A DNA stretch of 64,000 bases. It comes from Sambucus nigra. Taxonomy: Eukaryota > Streptophyta > Magnoliopsida > Dipsacales > Adoxaceae. The DNA lies in the NCBI GenBank assembly GCA_949130495.1, contig OX422207.1, positions 830,402,073-830,466,072 on the forward strand, in the 5' to 3' direction. The first letter of the stretch is position 1. Each line of letters opens with the position of its first letter. The notes below the pieces were generated by a model that saw only the letters and a list, made by a program, of their open reading frames with translations, ran no database searches and was not told the origin of the DNA. The translations under genes and the position numbers were made by a program. This document shows positions 10,941-22,187 of the stretch, one piece after another.

Positions 10941-11970
10941 ATGTGGAGCAAACAAAGAGTGTCGGGCTGCACACTTCTCAGGTACTTGACTATCACACTA
11001 AAATTATTATTCCGCAGTTGCAGACTCGTGAGTTGTGTTGATAGTCCTTATTGATACTTCTTATGTTTATCCTGGCGTCCCCCATATGGATGGCCCCCTT
11101 CAGATCGGCAACAACACGGTCACCCCCTTGAGTTTGGGGGTAAGTTTTTTTTACCATATCTCTTGCCAAGGCCTAACTACATTCGTAATTTACTTTTTCT
11201 CTTTTGACTCATTATGAATACTTATTTTTAGGCTCCTATTGGCGAGTCCATCAGGGTAGCTGATGAGGGAGATCAGAGTTCTGAGGTCACTCCTACGACT
11301 GGTGATACTGATTTCGGTTGGGAGTCTTCTTTCCTCACCTCCGAGATAGAGTCGCGCAATTCCGACGGTGATGCTGAGGTAGCTCTTGCGGACTTCGTGA
11401 GTAAGTTGTGGCATGAGGAGCATTCGGGACACTTCAGGACATATGAGTGCCAACTCTTGTATTTTATCTTAGAGCATCATCCTGAGACATTCACACCTTA
11501 GAGCGTACTTCATATTGATAGTCTCACAGCATTTAACCTAAAAGCTCTTGCCAGCCATGTTCATGAGTTCTTAGCTACCTCTCATGATGAGCTTACTAGC
11601 GCCCTTATTTTATTATTCTTGGATGCTCTTCGTGACTTACAGAGTATCTATCATTTTCATCTAAATTGACTTGATGTGGGGGTTCATCACTTTTTGAGCG
11701 CTCCTTTCCTGAAGATGGTGAGACTTCACACTTCCAGGCAGTCTAAGGTCAAGCAGTGACAGGCTGAGGTTGCGAGGATTCAGAGTTAGATTGCATCACT
11801 TCAGTCCAGACTTGACAGACTTGAGTCTGGTGATCAGGAGGATGAGTCCAAATTGGCCAGGTTGGAGGATGAGTTCTTGCAGGAGGTTCGTCCATCATAT
11901 GCCGGCGCCCTCACCCGTGACGACTTATTTTTTATTATTTCTAGTGGATAGGCTAGTTCTTTCTTTGTAG
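10575..11970 (+). pseudogene. Antisense accessory gene of Gy-M (3' part, broken)
   Basis: Gene remnant on the plus strand, opposite to Gy-M. Likely exons are 10756-10812, 10913-10981, one ending 11139 before GTAAGT, and a long one from 11232 after TTTTTAG. The long exon reads APIGESIRVADEGDQSS..., then a helical region and a coiled coil (LQSRLDRLESGDQEDES). At least four in-frame stops break it (near 11500, 11665, 11757, 11788). Position and coiled-coil C terminus match the antisense genes of Gy-1 and Gy-2. The 5' part was cut off by LARD-2. Such antisense genes are known from Grande-type Tat elements; their role is not settled. Confidence 0.55.
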
Positions 11971-12905
11971 TATTTTTTACTTCTATGTGTACAGAACTGA
12001 TCATTCATAAATGAGAAAATGTTGTTTTGTTTCTCCTGCATTTTTCTTTTCCTTTGCCCCTATCTATACTTTTAGCATTTGTTTAGTAAGACTTGCTCTA
12101 ATTTTATGTGAGAACTTGGTCAATTTAGGTTGCCCCATATACTGCGGGGTACTTTCATTGATCTGAGCAAGCTATATACCTATACACATTGTTCTTTTGA
12201 GTGTAACCTCTTATGACTGCGGGGTGTTTGCATGTTATTTGGGTAAGTTACTGCTCTTTTTTTAGCTGCCCCCCTCTGTCTGTGGGGTTACTCCTAAACA
12301 TTATTTTTTGCGTTTATAAGGAATAGCTTGGGGGGTGCCCATCATCCTTTATTTAAGTTATGTTTCAAAATAATCTTTTTTTAATTAACTAGCCCCTAGT
12401 ATAAGGGATCCTTGCTTTACATTTTCTTTAAGAGACTCCACGATCTCAAAATATTAGAGTGGGGGGATTTTACTCCCTTCACAATTCTATTGATCTAATC
12501 AAGTAAGACATTTTTTTTTAAGAATATAGGTTAAAAACTTATTCTCTAAAAAAATATTATTTGGAGGTTGTCCTTGTGCTGGGCAAGTGTCTAGAGATAA
12601 AACAGTATGTAATGCGTGAGGAACTTTGCTCAGTATACTTTCTTTTGGGATGGGCTTACCCCCTAAGTGTAGTGAGCAAAATTTATCTTTCTCTTTTTTT
12701 TCTTGTACCCTCTTGTAGCCTAGTAGAGAGTATTTTTGAAAAAAAATATATATTCTATTGAGTCTACTTTATATAGTAAGTAAGTGATCAAGACAAACAC
12801 TAACAATGATCAAAAGTGTGGGTATTTCATTTCTTTACTATTGTGTAATGTTTATAATATGGTATTGATCTATCATTTTTCACAAAAAGTAACTTTTCTA
12901 GTATG
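11971..12905 (-). other. Gy-M region between accessory gene and integrase
   Basis: No gene seen. Short worn repeats around CTGYGGGGT occur near 12140, 12215 and 12280. In Gy-2 the same interval, between the end of pol and the antisense gene, is filled by a 98-bp tandem array, so this may be a decayed counterpart. Confidence 0.45.
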
Positions 12906-12910
12906 AGAGT

Positions 12911-13320
12911 TGTGGGTACCTTGATTAAATATTCCGGCCCAGATGAGTATCCCGATTAAGTCCAGCCCAAAGTCTAAAGGCCTCGTGCATAACCAATTCA
13001 GTTATGACTCGTTTAAACCCTAAAATATCTCAAGATATATTCTAGGAGTTATGGGCTAACGTGGAGGAGTCCAACACCCCCACTCTCTAAGAAATGACAT
13101 GTATATATTAAACCCTCAGCACGGGCCAAAGGGCACAATTTTGTAAACACTCCCCCGGAGTAAACAGAAATAAAAATCAGAGAGCACCACCATGGGCGTA
13201 GGCCATTTTGTTGAACCACGTACATCTTGTGTTGTGTGTAATTGCAGTTATTTTGTGTTTTTTACTTATTCTGGTGGTCGCATTTGCTTATCATTTGTGT
13301 TGAGATTAATTGTCACCATA
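12911..13320 (+). repeat. 5' LTR of Gy-1
   Basis: Starts TGTGGGTACC, ends CACCATA; the other copy ends CACCACA. TATA-like TATATATTA at 13102-13110 and the gypsy block GGGCGTAGGCC...GAACCACG at 13192-13221. Confidence 0.88.
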
Positions 13321-13321
13321 A

Positions 13322-13339
13322 TTGGCGCCTTCTATGGGA
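13322..13339 (+). other. Primer-binding site of Gy-1
   Basis: TTGGCGCCTTCTATGGGA matches the Tat-type site TTGGCGCCGTCTGTGGGA with two changes, directly after the LTR. Confidence 0.8.
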
Positions 13340-13385
13340 AACAATTTTTTTCCTTTAAGAAAGCCCTATCCAACAAGAACCTAGA

Positions 13386-15063
13386 ATGTTTGGTCACATC
13401 AGCAATTCCCCTCAAGTAGGGTATATTCAAGAGCAACCAGCCCCTCGTAGAGTTAGATCTGAAGTTCGACGCTCAAATCCTAGGCCTTGACCAGAACGAC
13501 AAGCTTCAGAAGAAAGTGAGGGACCAGCCAGGTCCACGCAAGTCTCCAGGATTATCGACGCCTACGAGGCCAAGCTCCAAGAGCAAGATGAATCCACTCA
13601 CAAGCAGGAGGCCGAGAATGCTCGCCTCAAGAGAAGACTGGAGAAGATGGAGAAAGAACTCCATCGCATCATGAGGCGACGTCACTATCTCACTCCTATC
13701 TCTCAGGAGAGCATGTCTCGCACTCGAGGAAGGAGACCTAGATGCGGATCTCAAATATTTGAGGGACACGGGTCAGATGACGACTTTCCCGAGAAACAAT
13801 AATTAGCTCTCCGATATAAGAGCCTAGGCCAAGGAAATGACGACATATGAAATCTTGTTCGAAGAGAAATGGACCAACACCCCGCACATAAGGGTGTCGG
13901 GTCGACCGGAGAGCTAGCAGGGCGAGATCTCAGGACCCAGATGAAATCCCCTTTCTCAAGGGAGATAGAAGAAGAAGAGGCCCCCAAGAAATTCGCGATG
14001 CCCCGGTTCAAGATTTATGATGGAAAGACTGATTCTATTGACCATGTTAGGCAGTACAGGCAGGCCATGACCCTCTGGAACCATAAGGACGCGTTGATGT
14101 GCTGGATCTTTCCCTCGAGCTTGCATGACGTATCTCAAAAGTGGTTCAAAAAACTCCCTTAAAGATCCATCAGAAGTTTTAAGCCCCTGGTAGAACTCTT
14201 CACAACTCGCTTCATTACCAACAGCTCCCATCCGAAGAGGATGGATGCTTTATTGACAATGAAGAATGCCCTAGTAAAGCCTCAGAGACTACGCGAAGAG
14301 ATATTGGGAGTTATTCAACGAGGTCGAGGAATACTCGAAGAAGGTTGCCATGGCATCCTTTAAGATTGGTCTACCCAGATCCTGCCTCTTGCACCAGTCC
14401 CTCAATAAGAAGGAGGCCACAACCATTGACGACCTAATGGCTCGTATTGAAAAATACACCAAAGTTCAAGATGTGACCTGTCTCAGTACAGGGGAGAATG
14501 GTCCCGCCAAGTTCGACGGCAAGGGCAGTGATAAAGATGAGAACCAAAATAAAGGAATAAAAAATGGGGGTAAGAGAGGCCGCAAGAATGGGAACAAAAG
14601 TGATGCCTCAAAAGAATTTCAGGCAGTGAACACAGTTTTTAAAGAACCAATCTATAAGATTCTAGCAAAGATCAAGGACGATTCATTCGTTAAGTGGCCC
14701 AGGAAGATGGGAGGAGACTCCTAAAAAATAAATAATGCAGTGAGATGTGCTTTCCACAAAGAGGGTGGGCACAAAACCGAGCAATGCAAAGCCTTCAAGT
14801 CTCACCTTGAAGAGTTAACTCAAACTGGACACTTGAACGAATTTGTGGAAAAGAAGGCAGAGAAGGTCGCTGCTAATGGAGATCAAAGGCCTGACAACGT
14901 GCTCGAGGAGGATGTTGTCCATGAGTTTGCAGTGATTCATGGGGCATCCGATCTAAAGAAAATTCATGGAAACTCAGCTCGGATAGAAGTCAGAAAGATT
15001 ACGGAAGTAATGCAAGCTTTTCAAATCAATCCAGCCAAAACGAAGGTAAGAAAGCGTCGGTGA
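13386..15063 (+). pseudogene. Gag of Gy-1 (broken)
   Basis: One frame runs from ATG 13386 through a coiled coil (DAYEAKLQEQDESTHKQEAE) and the retrotransposon gag domain (KFAMPRFKIYDGKTDSIDH, then VSQKWFKKLP), interrupted by stops that are all explained by C-to-T change in CGA or CAA codons. A frameshift near 14275 leads to the frame 14350-14724 (MASFKIGLP..., lysine-rich). After a stop comes 14740-15063 with a zinc-knuckle variant CAFHKEGGHKTEQC. Gag would form the virus-like particle and bind RNA. Confidence 0.85.
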
Positions 15064-15516
15064 GTAGAGGACGTCGACTACAACGAGTATATTGTGTGCA
15101 CGGATGAAGACCTAGTGGGAGTAAGGACCCCACATCATAATTCCTTGATCATTACACTCGGGATAGCTAACTATGACATCTACAAGTTGCTCGTCGACCA
15201 AGGTAGCTGATCCAAAGTAATGTATCTCGACCTATTCATAAAGTTGAAGTTAAGCGTCGCCAACTTAAAGGAAGCCACCATTCCTCTAGTTGGCTTTGCT
15301 GAAAAAGTAACCATCCCTTTGGGAAAGATTATACTTCCAGTGAGAGCAGGAAATATCTCCAAGATGATCGAATTTCTGGTGGTCGATATTGACTCACCTT
15401 ACCAGGCGATCCTTAGCAGAGGGGGGCTACATGCGATGAAGGTCGTCCCCTCTACCTACCATCCGAAACTCAAATATGTGACTGTACAAGGAGTGATGGA
15501 GATCCATGGGGATTAG
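15064..15516 (+). pseudogene. Aspartic protease region of Gy-1 (broken)
   Basis: Following gag after a stop, the frame reads YNEYIVCTDEDL..., then IANYDIYKLLVDQGS with the protease active-site region, a stop, and 15220-15516 with the typical C-terminal part (IIEFLVVD-like MIEFLVVDIDSPYQAIL, then KYVTVQGVMEIHGD). In the active site the residue after Asp is Gln, where Thr, Ser or Gly is usual, so activity is unlikely. Confidence 0.75.
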
Positions 15517-17110
15517 GCAATGACGAGAAAGTGCTTTATAGCATCCATCCTCCCCAAACTAGAGAAGAAGGTCAAGAAATTCAAGGAGAAGGTTGAAGAA
15601 CAGGAAGGTTTGATACCTTCCAAATAGAAGATAAAATATGGAAGACCTGGAGTGGAGGAGACCAGGATCCTCCCCTCTGAGCGGGTCGTTAAGAACCTGG
15701 AGGAAGTCGCAGTTGATAGCGACAAGAAAGATAGGATGTTCTAGATCGGAGCCTCTGTCACAGATCGAGAGAAGAAGGAACTGACAGTACTTTTACGAAA
15801 TAACTTGGACGTTTTAGCGTGAGAACCCTACGAGCTTCCTGCGATTGATCCCAGTGTGGTTTGTCATCGGTTGCACGTTGACCCGACTTTCAAGCTAATC
15901 GCACAAAAGGCACGGTAAACTGCAATCGAGAAGACCAAGGTTGTGGAGAAGGAAGTGGAAAATCTTCTGGATGCAAGATCCATACGGGAAGTTTAATTCC
16001 CTAAGTGTATATCCAACCCAGTAGTGGTCCCGAAAAGTAATGGAAAATAGAGAGTCTGCATTGACTTTACCGACCTTAACAGAGCTTTCCCTAAAGACAG
16101 TTTTCCTCTCCCAAAGATTGTCTAGTTGGTGGATGCCACATCATCTCATGAAAGAATGAGTTTCCGAGACGCATACTTCGGGTATCACCAAATCCCTCTA
16201 TACGAGTCAGAACAAGACAAGACAACATTCATCACCACAGTTGAGTTATATTGCTACAAGGTCATGCCCTTTGGGCTGAAAAACGCAGGAGCAACTTACC
16301 AGCGGTTGGTCACCAAATTATTCAAAGACCAAATGGGGAGCACCATAGAGGTCTACATCGATGATATGCTCGTCAAGAGCAAGATTAAAGAAAACCACCT
16401 CTCTGACCTATCAAGGACCTTCAAAATTCTCAAGAAATACCGAATGAAACTTAATGTAAGTCCTTTGGTGTCCAGTCAGGTAAATTTCTTGGGTACTTAG
16501 TTAGCAAGAGAGACATTGAAGCCAATCCAGACCAGATTGACGTCATTAATAGGGTAAAGCCCCCCGTATGATAAGAGACGTGCAAAAACTCACGGGGATG
16601 CTCGCCGTCCTAAATCGGTTCATCTCGAAATCATCCGAAAGGTGACATCCATTCTTCCAGTTGTTGAAGAAAAGCAAAAATGTGGGGTGGAAGGAGGATT
16701 GCGCGAAGGCATTAGAGGAGCTTAAAGCTTAACTCAGCACACCACCCTTGCTCATAATACCTCAAGAGAATGATTCTCTGTACCTATACCTCGCAGTTTC
16801 TAGCCATGTTGTGAGTTCTGCACTGGTATACGAATGAACGGGGATCCAGCACCCAGTTTATTATGCGAGAAAGACTCTCTTGGACCCCGAATAACGATAC
16901 CTACCATTGGAAAAGCTTGCCTTTGCGCTAGTGGTAGCCTCAAGAAAATTGAAACATTACTTTGAAGCCCACTCCATCATTGTACTTATATCCCACCCTC
17001 TCAGAGCAGTACTAAGAAAAGTGGACCTGTCGGGCAGATTATCAAAATGGTCAGTCGAGCTCGGGCAATTTGACATTCAGTTCCAGCGAAGAAATGCCAT
17101 CAAAGGATAG
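15517..17110 (+). pseudogene. Reverse transcriptase and RNase H of Gy-1 (broken)
   Basis: RT motifs in order: NPVVVPKSNGK, RVCIDFTDLNRAFPKDSFPLP, FGYHQIPLYE, VMPFGLKNAGATYQRLV and the catalytic YIDDM near 16355. RNase H follows (ENDSLYLYLAVSS..., then EKLAFALVVASRKLKHYFEAH to 17110). Stops at about 15630, 15743, 15821, 15916, 15996, 16048, 16123 and 16498 and at least one frameshift near 16490-16560 disable it. Most stops stand where Trp, Gln or Arg codons are expected, as from cytosine deamination. RNA-to-DNA copying was its role. Confidence 0.85.
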
Positions 17111-17205
17111 GTCCTCGTCGACTTCATCTTAGAATTTATATGAGAACATCCTCGCGGCCAACCTTAAACTATTCATCAGCAGGAAGTTCCCTCGACATCA
17201 GGCAT

Positions 17206-17632
17206 CTAGAGACTGTTCGTTGACGGTGCCTCAAATTCCAAGGTGGTAGGAGTAGGCATCGTGTTGATTAACCTTGAAGATTCAATCCTCGAGCAAGGGA
17301 TCAGGCTTGGATTTGAAGCCTCCAATAATGAAGCAAAATATGAAGCACTGATAGCAGGCCTACAAAAGGCACACGCGCTGGGAGCAAAGAAGCTCCAAGT
17401 GTTCGGCAACTCACAGTTGGTCTCCAACCAAATAAGTGGTGATTTCAATGCTAGGGATGAAAGGATGGCAGCCTACCTCGCCACAGCCAAAAAATTGATG
17501 GCCAACTTCGAACAAGTCACCGTCCAACACTTCCCCAAAGGACTGAATAGCCATACTGATGCCCTAGCAGCCTTAAGCTCAGCGATCAATTCCGACTTGA
17601 AGAGAACAATTTTGATTGACTTTCTTGCCTAG
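17206..17632 (+). pseudogene. Second (archaeal-type) RNase H of Gy-1
   Basis: The frame has LFVDGASNSK, EASNNEAKYEALIAGLQKA, VFGNSQLVSNQ and ALAALSSA, the usual marks of the extra RNase H domain found in Tat-lineage elements. In the third motif the catalytic Asp (GDS) is Asn (GNS), a G-to-A change, so the domain was probably dead even before the stop at 17630. Gy-2 keeps Asp at the same place. The CACTA element is inserted 65 bases downstream. Confidence 0.85.
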
Positions 17633-17721
17633 CCAAGCATCAACCAGATCGACGAACTGCCAAACGTGGTCCAGATTGAGACAACCCCCAGTTGAATCAC
17701 TACACCAAATCTGCCTAATTA

Positions 17722-17965
17722 TCACGGTCATTGACCTTGACAAGTTTAACTTGTCAAGGTCAATGACTGTGACAATTCAGGGCGAGACAACTTTTTTTAT
17801 CACGGACTTGTCACGGTCATTGACCGTGACAAGTTTGTTAGAATTATCACGGTTGTGTCACGGTCCCTGACCGTGACACGTTTAGTCACGGTTAATAACC
17901 ATGACAAAGCCTTGACCCTTTTAAAAAAAATTATCACGGTCATTGACCGTGACAATTCTGGGCAG
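17722..17965. repeat. Left subterminal repeats of the CACTA element
   Basis: About seven half or full copies of the palindrome TTGTCACGGTCATTGACC and its complement, such as at 17725-17755, 17812-17832, 17847-17880 and 17935-17953. In En/Spm elements such repeats bind the accessory TNPA protein during excision. Confidence 0.85.
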
Positions 17966-19160
17966 AATTTAAAAAAAATCTGTTGGGCAGTATGGCCACT
18001 GCCACTGCCCAGCAGTATATTTGTACCTTTTATAGCAACGTTGTACATGTTCAAACATCATATATCCAAATAAACTAGAGATAATTCAAATATACATTCA
18101 AATAGAAACTATTTAAGAAGAAACAACATCACCATCAATTATCTCAAATCTATAAACTATTTAGCTGGAAAAGAGATTTTGTATCGCGACGCTCGAGGAC
18201 ACCTCCTTATCCTTCCCTTCTCGTCCGAAAAGCCACATAAGTATCGAGCCTATGTGGCCTACCCCCAGGGCCACTCCCTGTCCCCTGAAATAAAATAAAG
18301 TAAAATTAGTATCCGCCCCGCAAATATAGATAAATATAAATATAAATCGAAATCAAAATTGAAATATTCATATAAATATAAATATAAATACATTACCTGT
18401 AGTGCCACCCAAACAGCTAACTTGAGATCATATGGCACCTCCTTCCAACTAATGTACCCCGGGCAATCATGTCAAATATAATTCCCTTCATATCTGAACA
18501 CTAAGAAATGCCATAATCCTATGGAGTTATGCTCTGCAAATTCCTTCCAACCATTGTGTAGCCAAAAATCACCAGTTGAAGTTGTCAATTCCACCTTCCA
18601 ACGGTCTCCCATGTTTTGCTAGAGGTTCCAAGTGGTGGGGTATGGAAAGTAGAATTGACAACTTCAACTGGTGATGTTTGGCTACACAACGGTTGGTAGG
18701 AATTCGCAGAACATCACTCCATAGGATTATGGCATTTCTTAGTGTTTGGATATACGAAGAGATTCAGTCTCCTCTCCACAAATAGGACACCCCAAATAAC
18801 TATGTACTAATCACCGATTAAAGGTAAGAAGCGTATATTCATGGATTAATATAAACAAAACTTAGATGTAGTTGGAATATTTATGTATTAATCTCCTCTC
18901 CACACACGCACACTACACATGAGTGAAAATGATAAAGTGCAAATCAATTAAAAGCATTAAAAATGGATGTTTTGGTACAAATTGGAATATTTATTACAAA
19001 TTGAAAAATTGTTTCAAATTCGGGTTATCATAAAAAATGGATTGATATTCGATAGGAGCAGCCAAGTCATCCACATTACTATTTAGACGCTTTGGCACGT
19101 GTTGGACAATTGACCATGGCTCGTTGTTGATATACTCCGAGTAAAACACTTGCTTAACCT
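17966..19160. other. CACTA internal region, mostly non-coding
   Basis: AT-rich, with an A/T-rich 18310-18395 stretch of AAATATAAAT repeats and the long inverted repeat 18491-18754. No gene seen apart from the tail of the transposase reading frame near 19080-19160. Confidence 0.5.
18491..18754. repeat. Long inverted repeat inside the CACTA element
   Basis: Arms of roughly 110 bases (about 18491-18603 and 18640-18754) are near-complementary: TATCTGAACACTAAGAAATG on the left faces CATTTCTTAGTGTTTGGATA on the right, with a spacer of about 37 bases. A transcript would fold into a long hairpin. Confidence 0.85.
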
Positions 19161-22100
19161 TTTAAAATGCACAAATAAACGGCTCATCGCTCACGTGGTC
19201 GTTGCTCTTCAACTTGGACAAGTCAACCATGATCAAATTGGTGACAGAATCAACTTTACAAGCATTTTTATCCTCAAATCTTACCCAGTCACAGTAAAAT
19301 ACAACCTCTTTGAAGCTTATATAATCCAATTCAAATATATTTTGGATTACACCATAGTAAGTCATTTCAGCTTCAACGAGGTTTTTATCTTTTGCGCTCA
19401 CTCGAACGAAAGTAAGAGCCTTGTATAAAATTCATGAGTTCTGTACATTTGTACTTTCCTCGTACACTTTAGCGCCAAAAATGTAACCGTTCAATCGATA
19501 CTTTTTGTACTCTTGTGCCACGAACAAGGATCCAGTGGCTAGACGAGCAAGCCTTGATGTCGCATCACCCGTCTTTAGGAGCTGAGAATAAAGATAAATT
19601 AATTATATTAGTGGTAAAATTTGAGTGTAATGTAATGTTATATAACAACTATTTTCATTATAATTACCTCTCGTGTCAACCACAACCTAAATTCGTTGTC
19701 TGATTGTACCATTGTTTTTCGTCTTTTATTGTTCTCATAGGCTTCATATTTTCTGCATATTACAAAATTAATCATGTATAAAATAATCTAAAATAATGTT
19801 AAACATCATAATAATCGAAACTTACTTTTTCCATCCTTCGACATCTTCATGTGTGTTAAATAGATAACGAGATACTTGTTCATGTTGCAAACTCATTAAT
19901 TTCACTCCTTTTCCCATCACATGACCACCATCATCGACGAACTCATTAGTGTCATCAACGCTGATCGAGTCAGACATATATTCCTGAGTATATATTGATG
20001 ACTCCACGATGATGTATTCCTCTGCAATTGATCCTGCAATGTATCGTATATTCTTGATGTAATCTTTAAAAACTTTCATCAATCTTTCAAACGGATACAT
20101 CCACCGATATCTAACTGGACCACAAAGAAGTGCCTCGTCATATAGGTGTACCAACAAGTGAACACTTATGTCAAATCGCTTCGGTCACCGCCAATTTTAC
20201 AGCCATTATGTGTTCTCGATTGACTACCTTCTCACACAAGAGGGAGAAGGTAATACTAATTTGCATAATAGCCCTACGTAAATCCTTGTGCTTGGAGAAA
20301 CAGTGCTTAAACAATAGAGGAACCAATTGCATGATCACATGCCAATCGTGGGAGTTACACTTATGTAAATCATGAGTAGCATAATTCACGATCTTTTGCA
20401 AGTTGGACGAAAAAGTGGATGGGCCCTTCAAATTATATATTGTGTCTATAAGCACCTTCCTTTCCCCACTTGTCAAAGTAAACGCACCAGGGGGAATTAT
20501 TGTCCTTCCCCTACTATCTTCTTTCAACCATAGTTGTGGCTTAAGTTTTAACGATTTAAGGTCTTTTCGTGCATTTTCTCCATCCTTCGAATGACTCCCC
20601 CCAAGGCAAGTGCCCACAATATGTTCAGCGAAGTTCTTCTCTGCATGCATCACATCCAATACATGGCGCACCGAGTTATTCTTCCAATAAGGCAAGTCAA
20701 ATAAAATTGACCTCTGAGACAATGCCTTTCTTGTCTCATTTTCATTCCCAGTTGGGGTCTTCTTATGCTTGACGTTCTTAAATTTGGGATTCTTACCTGG
20801 CATATTAGGGCCACATTCAGAAGCTTTACTTTTAATTTCTGAACCCGAAAGTTATCTCGGCGGTAGCTTATGTTCAACCCCACCCAATAAAAAATTGGAA
20901 CCTTTCTCAGATATGAAACTATGAGCTGGGGGTAAAAACCTCATGTGACGATGGTATACAATTTTTAAGCTAGAGGATAGATAAAGAGATTCAATCTCCT
21001 CTCCACAAATAGGACACCACAAATAACCATGTACTACACAACCGGATAATGTCCCATAAGCTGGAAAATCATGAATTGCCCACATCAACATAGCTTTCAG
21101 CGTAAACTCTTCTTTTCTAAAAGAGTCAAATGATTTCACACCCTCTTCCCACAACTCATTTAATTCTTCTACCAAAGGAGCCAGGTAGACGTCGATGTCA
21201 TCACTTGGTGCCTTTGGCCCAGGTATCAACAAAGCCATCATCGAAAATTCAGGTCTCATACACTGTGAAGGAGGGAGGTTGAGTGGGGCTAGGATCACTG
21301 GCCATACACTCTGATTGGTGCTTAGATTTCCAAATGGATTGAAACCATCTGTTGATATAGCCAAATGAATGTTGCGTTGTTCTCGAGTAAAATCGGGATA
21401 CTCAAAATTCATCCTCCTCCCGGCAGTAGAATCAATAGGATGACGCATGATATTACCCCCTACTTCTGCCCTAACATGCCAAGTCATTGCCTCTACAATC
21501 CATGGTACTGTGAAAAATCGCTTTAATCTAGGCCCAACGGGAAAATATTTCAATACTTTTTTAGGCACTTTTGAGCTTGTGCCTTCTTTACTAGTAGATT
21601 GGAAATATATAGGTTCATCGCATACCGGATCTTTCTGTAAAGTTGTTTGATCCATGGTACTGTAAATTTGTTTGATCTTTCTCACAGCCAGAGTATAACG
21701 GTTGGGTCGCCTTAAATTTTAAACTTTGGTAGTCATCGCCAAGTTTTATCGTGTTATCTTCACGAGCACTTGAATCTTCTACATCATCAGTAACCTCATT
21801 CTCCTCTGCTTCATAAACTCCGTACGCATCATCAACTAAATCCTCTAACATATTATGATCTACGTCGTCCCCTTCTACATCTATTCTACTTGTTAAAGGT
21901 TGTTGTGAAGGTTGGTAGGGGACAAAAGGAACTTTCAATTCACCGTGAAAACTCCAAAATCAATAACTATCTTGCTTACCCGATCTTAACAAATGTAGTT
22001 CAACTTTTTTCCACTCAAACACCTTACCATTCTTACACCTAGCATACGGACACGGAAACTCTTCATCATTATGACATCTCTTTGCATATTTCACAAATTC

Positions 22101-22187
22101 GTTAGCACCTCTGCGAAACACATCCCCCATTCTATTTGTCTCACCCATCCACTCTTTGTATTTCGGATATCCCATCACAGCTACCAC
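19080..22187 (-). pseudogene. TNP2-type CACTA transposase (broken)
   Basis: On the minus strand: an N-terminal transposase-associated domain (22187-21960, EFPCPYARCKNGKVFEWKKV), a stop in frame, an acidic linker (21938-21690), a frameshift, then the Transposase_21 core (21650-20870: NIMRHPIDSTAGRRM, AISTDGFNPFGNLS, LLIPGPKAPSDDIDVYLAPL, WAIHDFPAYGTLSGCVVHG). After a stop at 20852 in the same frame come FDLPYWKNN...LDVMHAEKN and a DUF4218-like block (20440-20171), a frameshift, VRYRWMYPFERLM (20157-19822) and a DUF4216-like piece (19401-19162). Gene length and order match the family. It would cut and join the transposon ends; the breaks make this copy dead. Confidence 0.9.

Noticed and set aside
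17616..18073. Short frames over the left CACTA end
   Set aside because: They cross the transposon border and the palindromic repeats.
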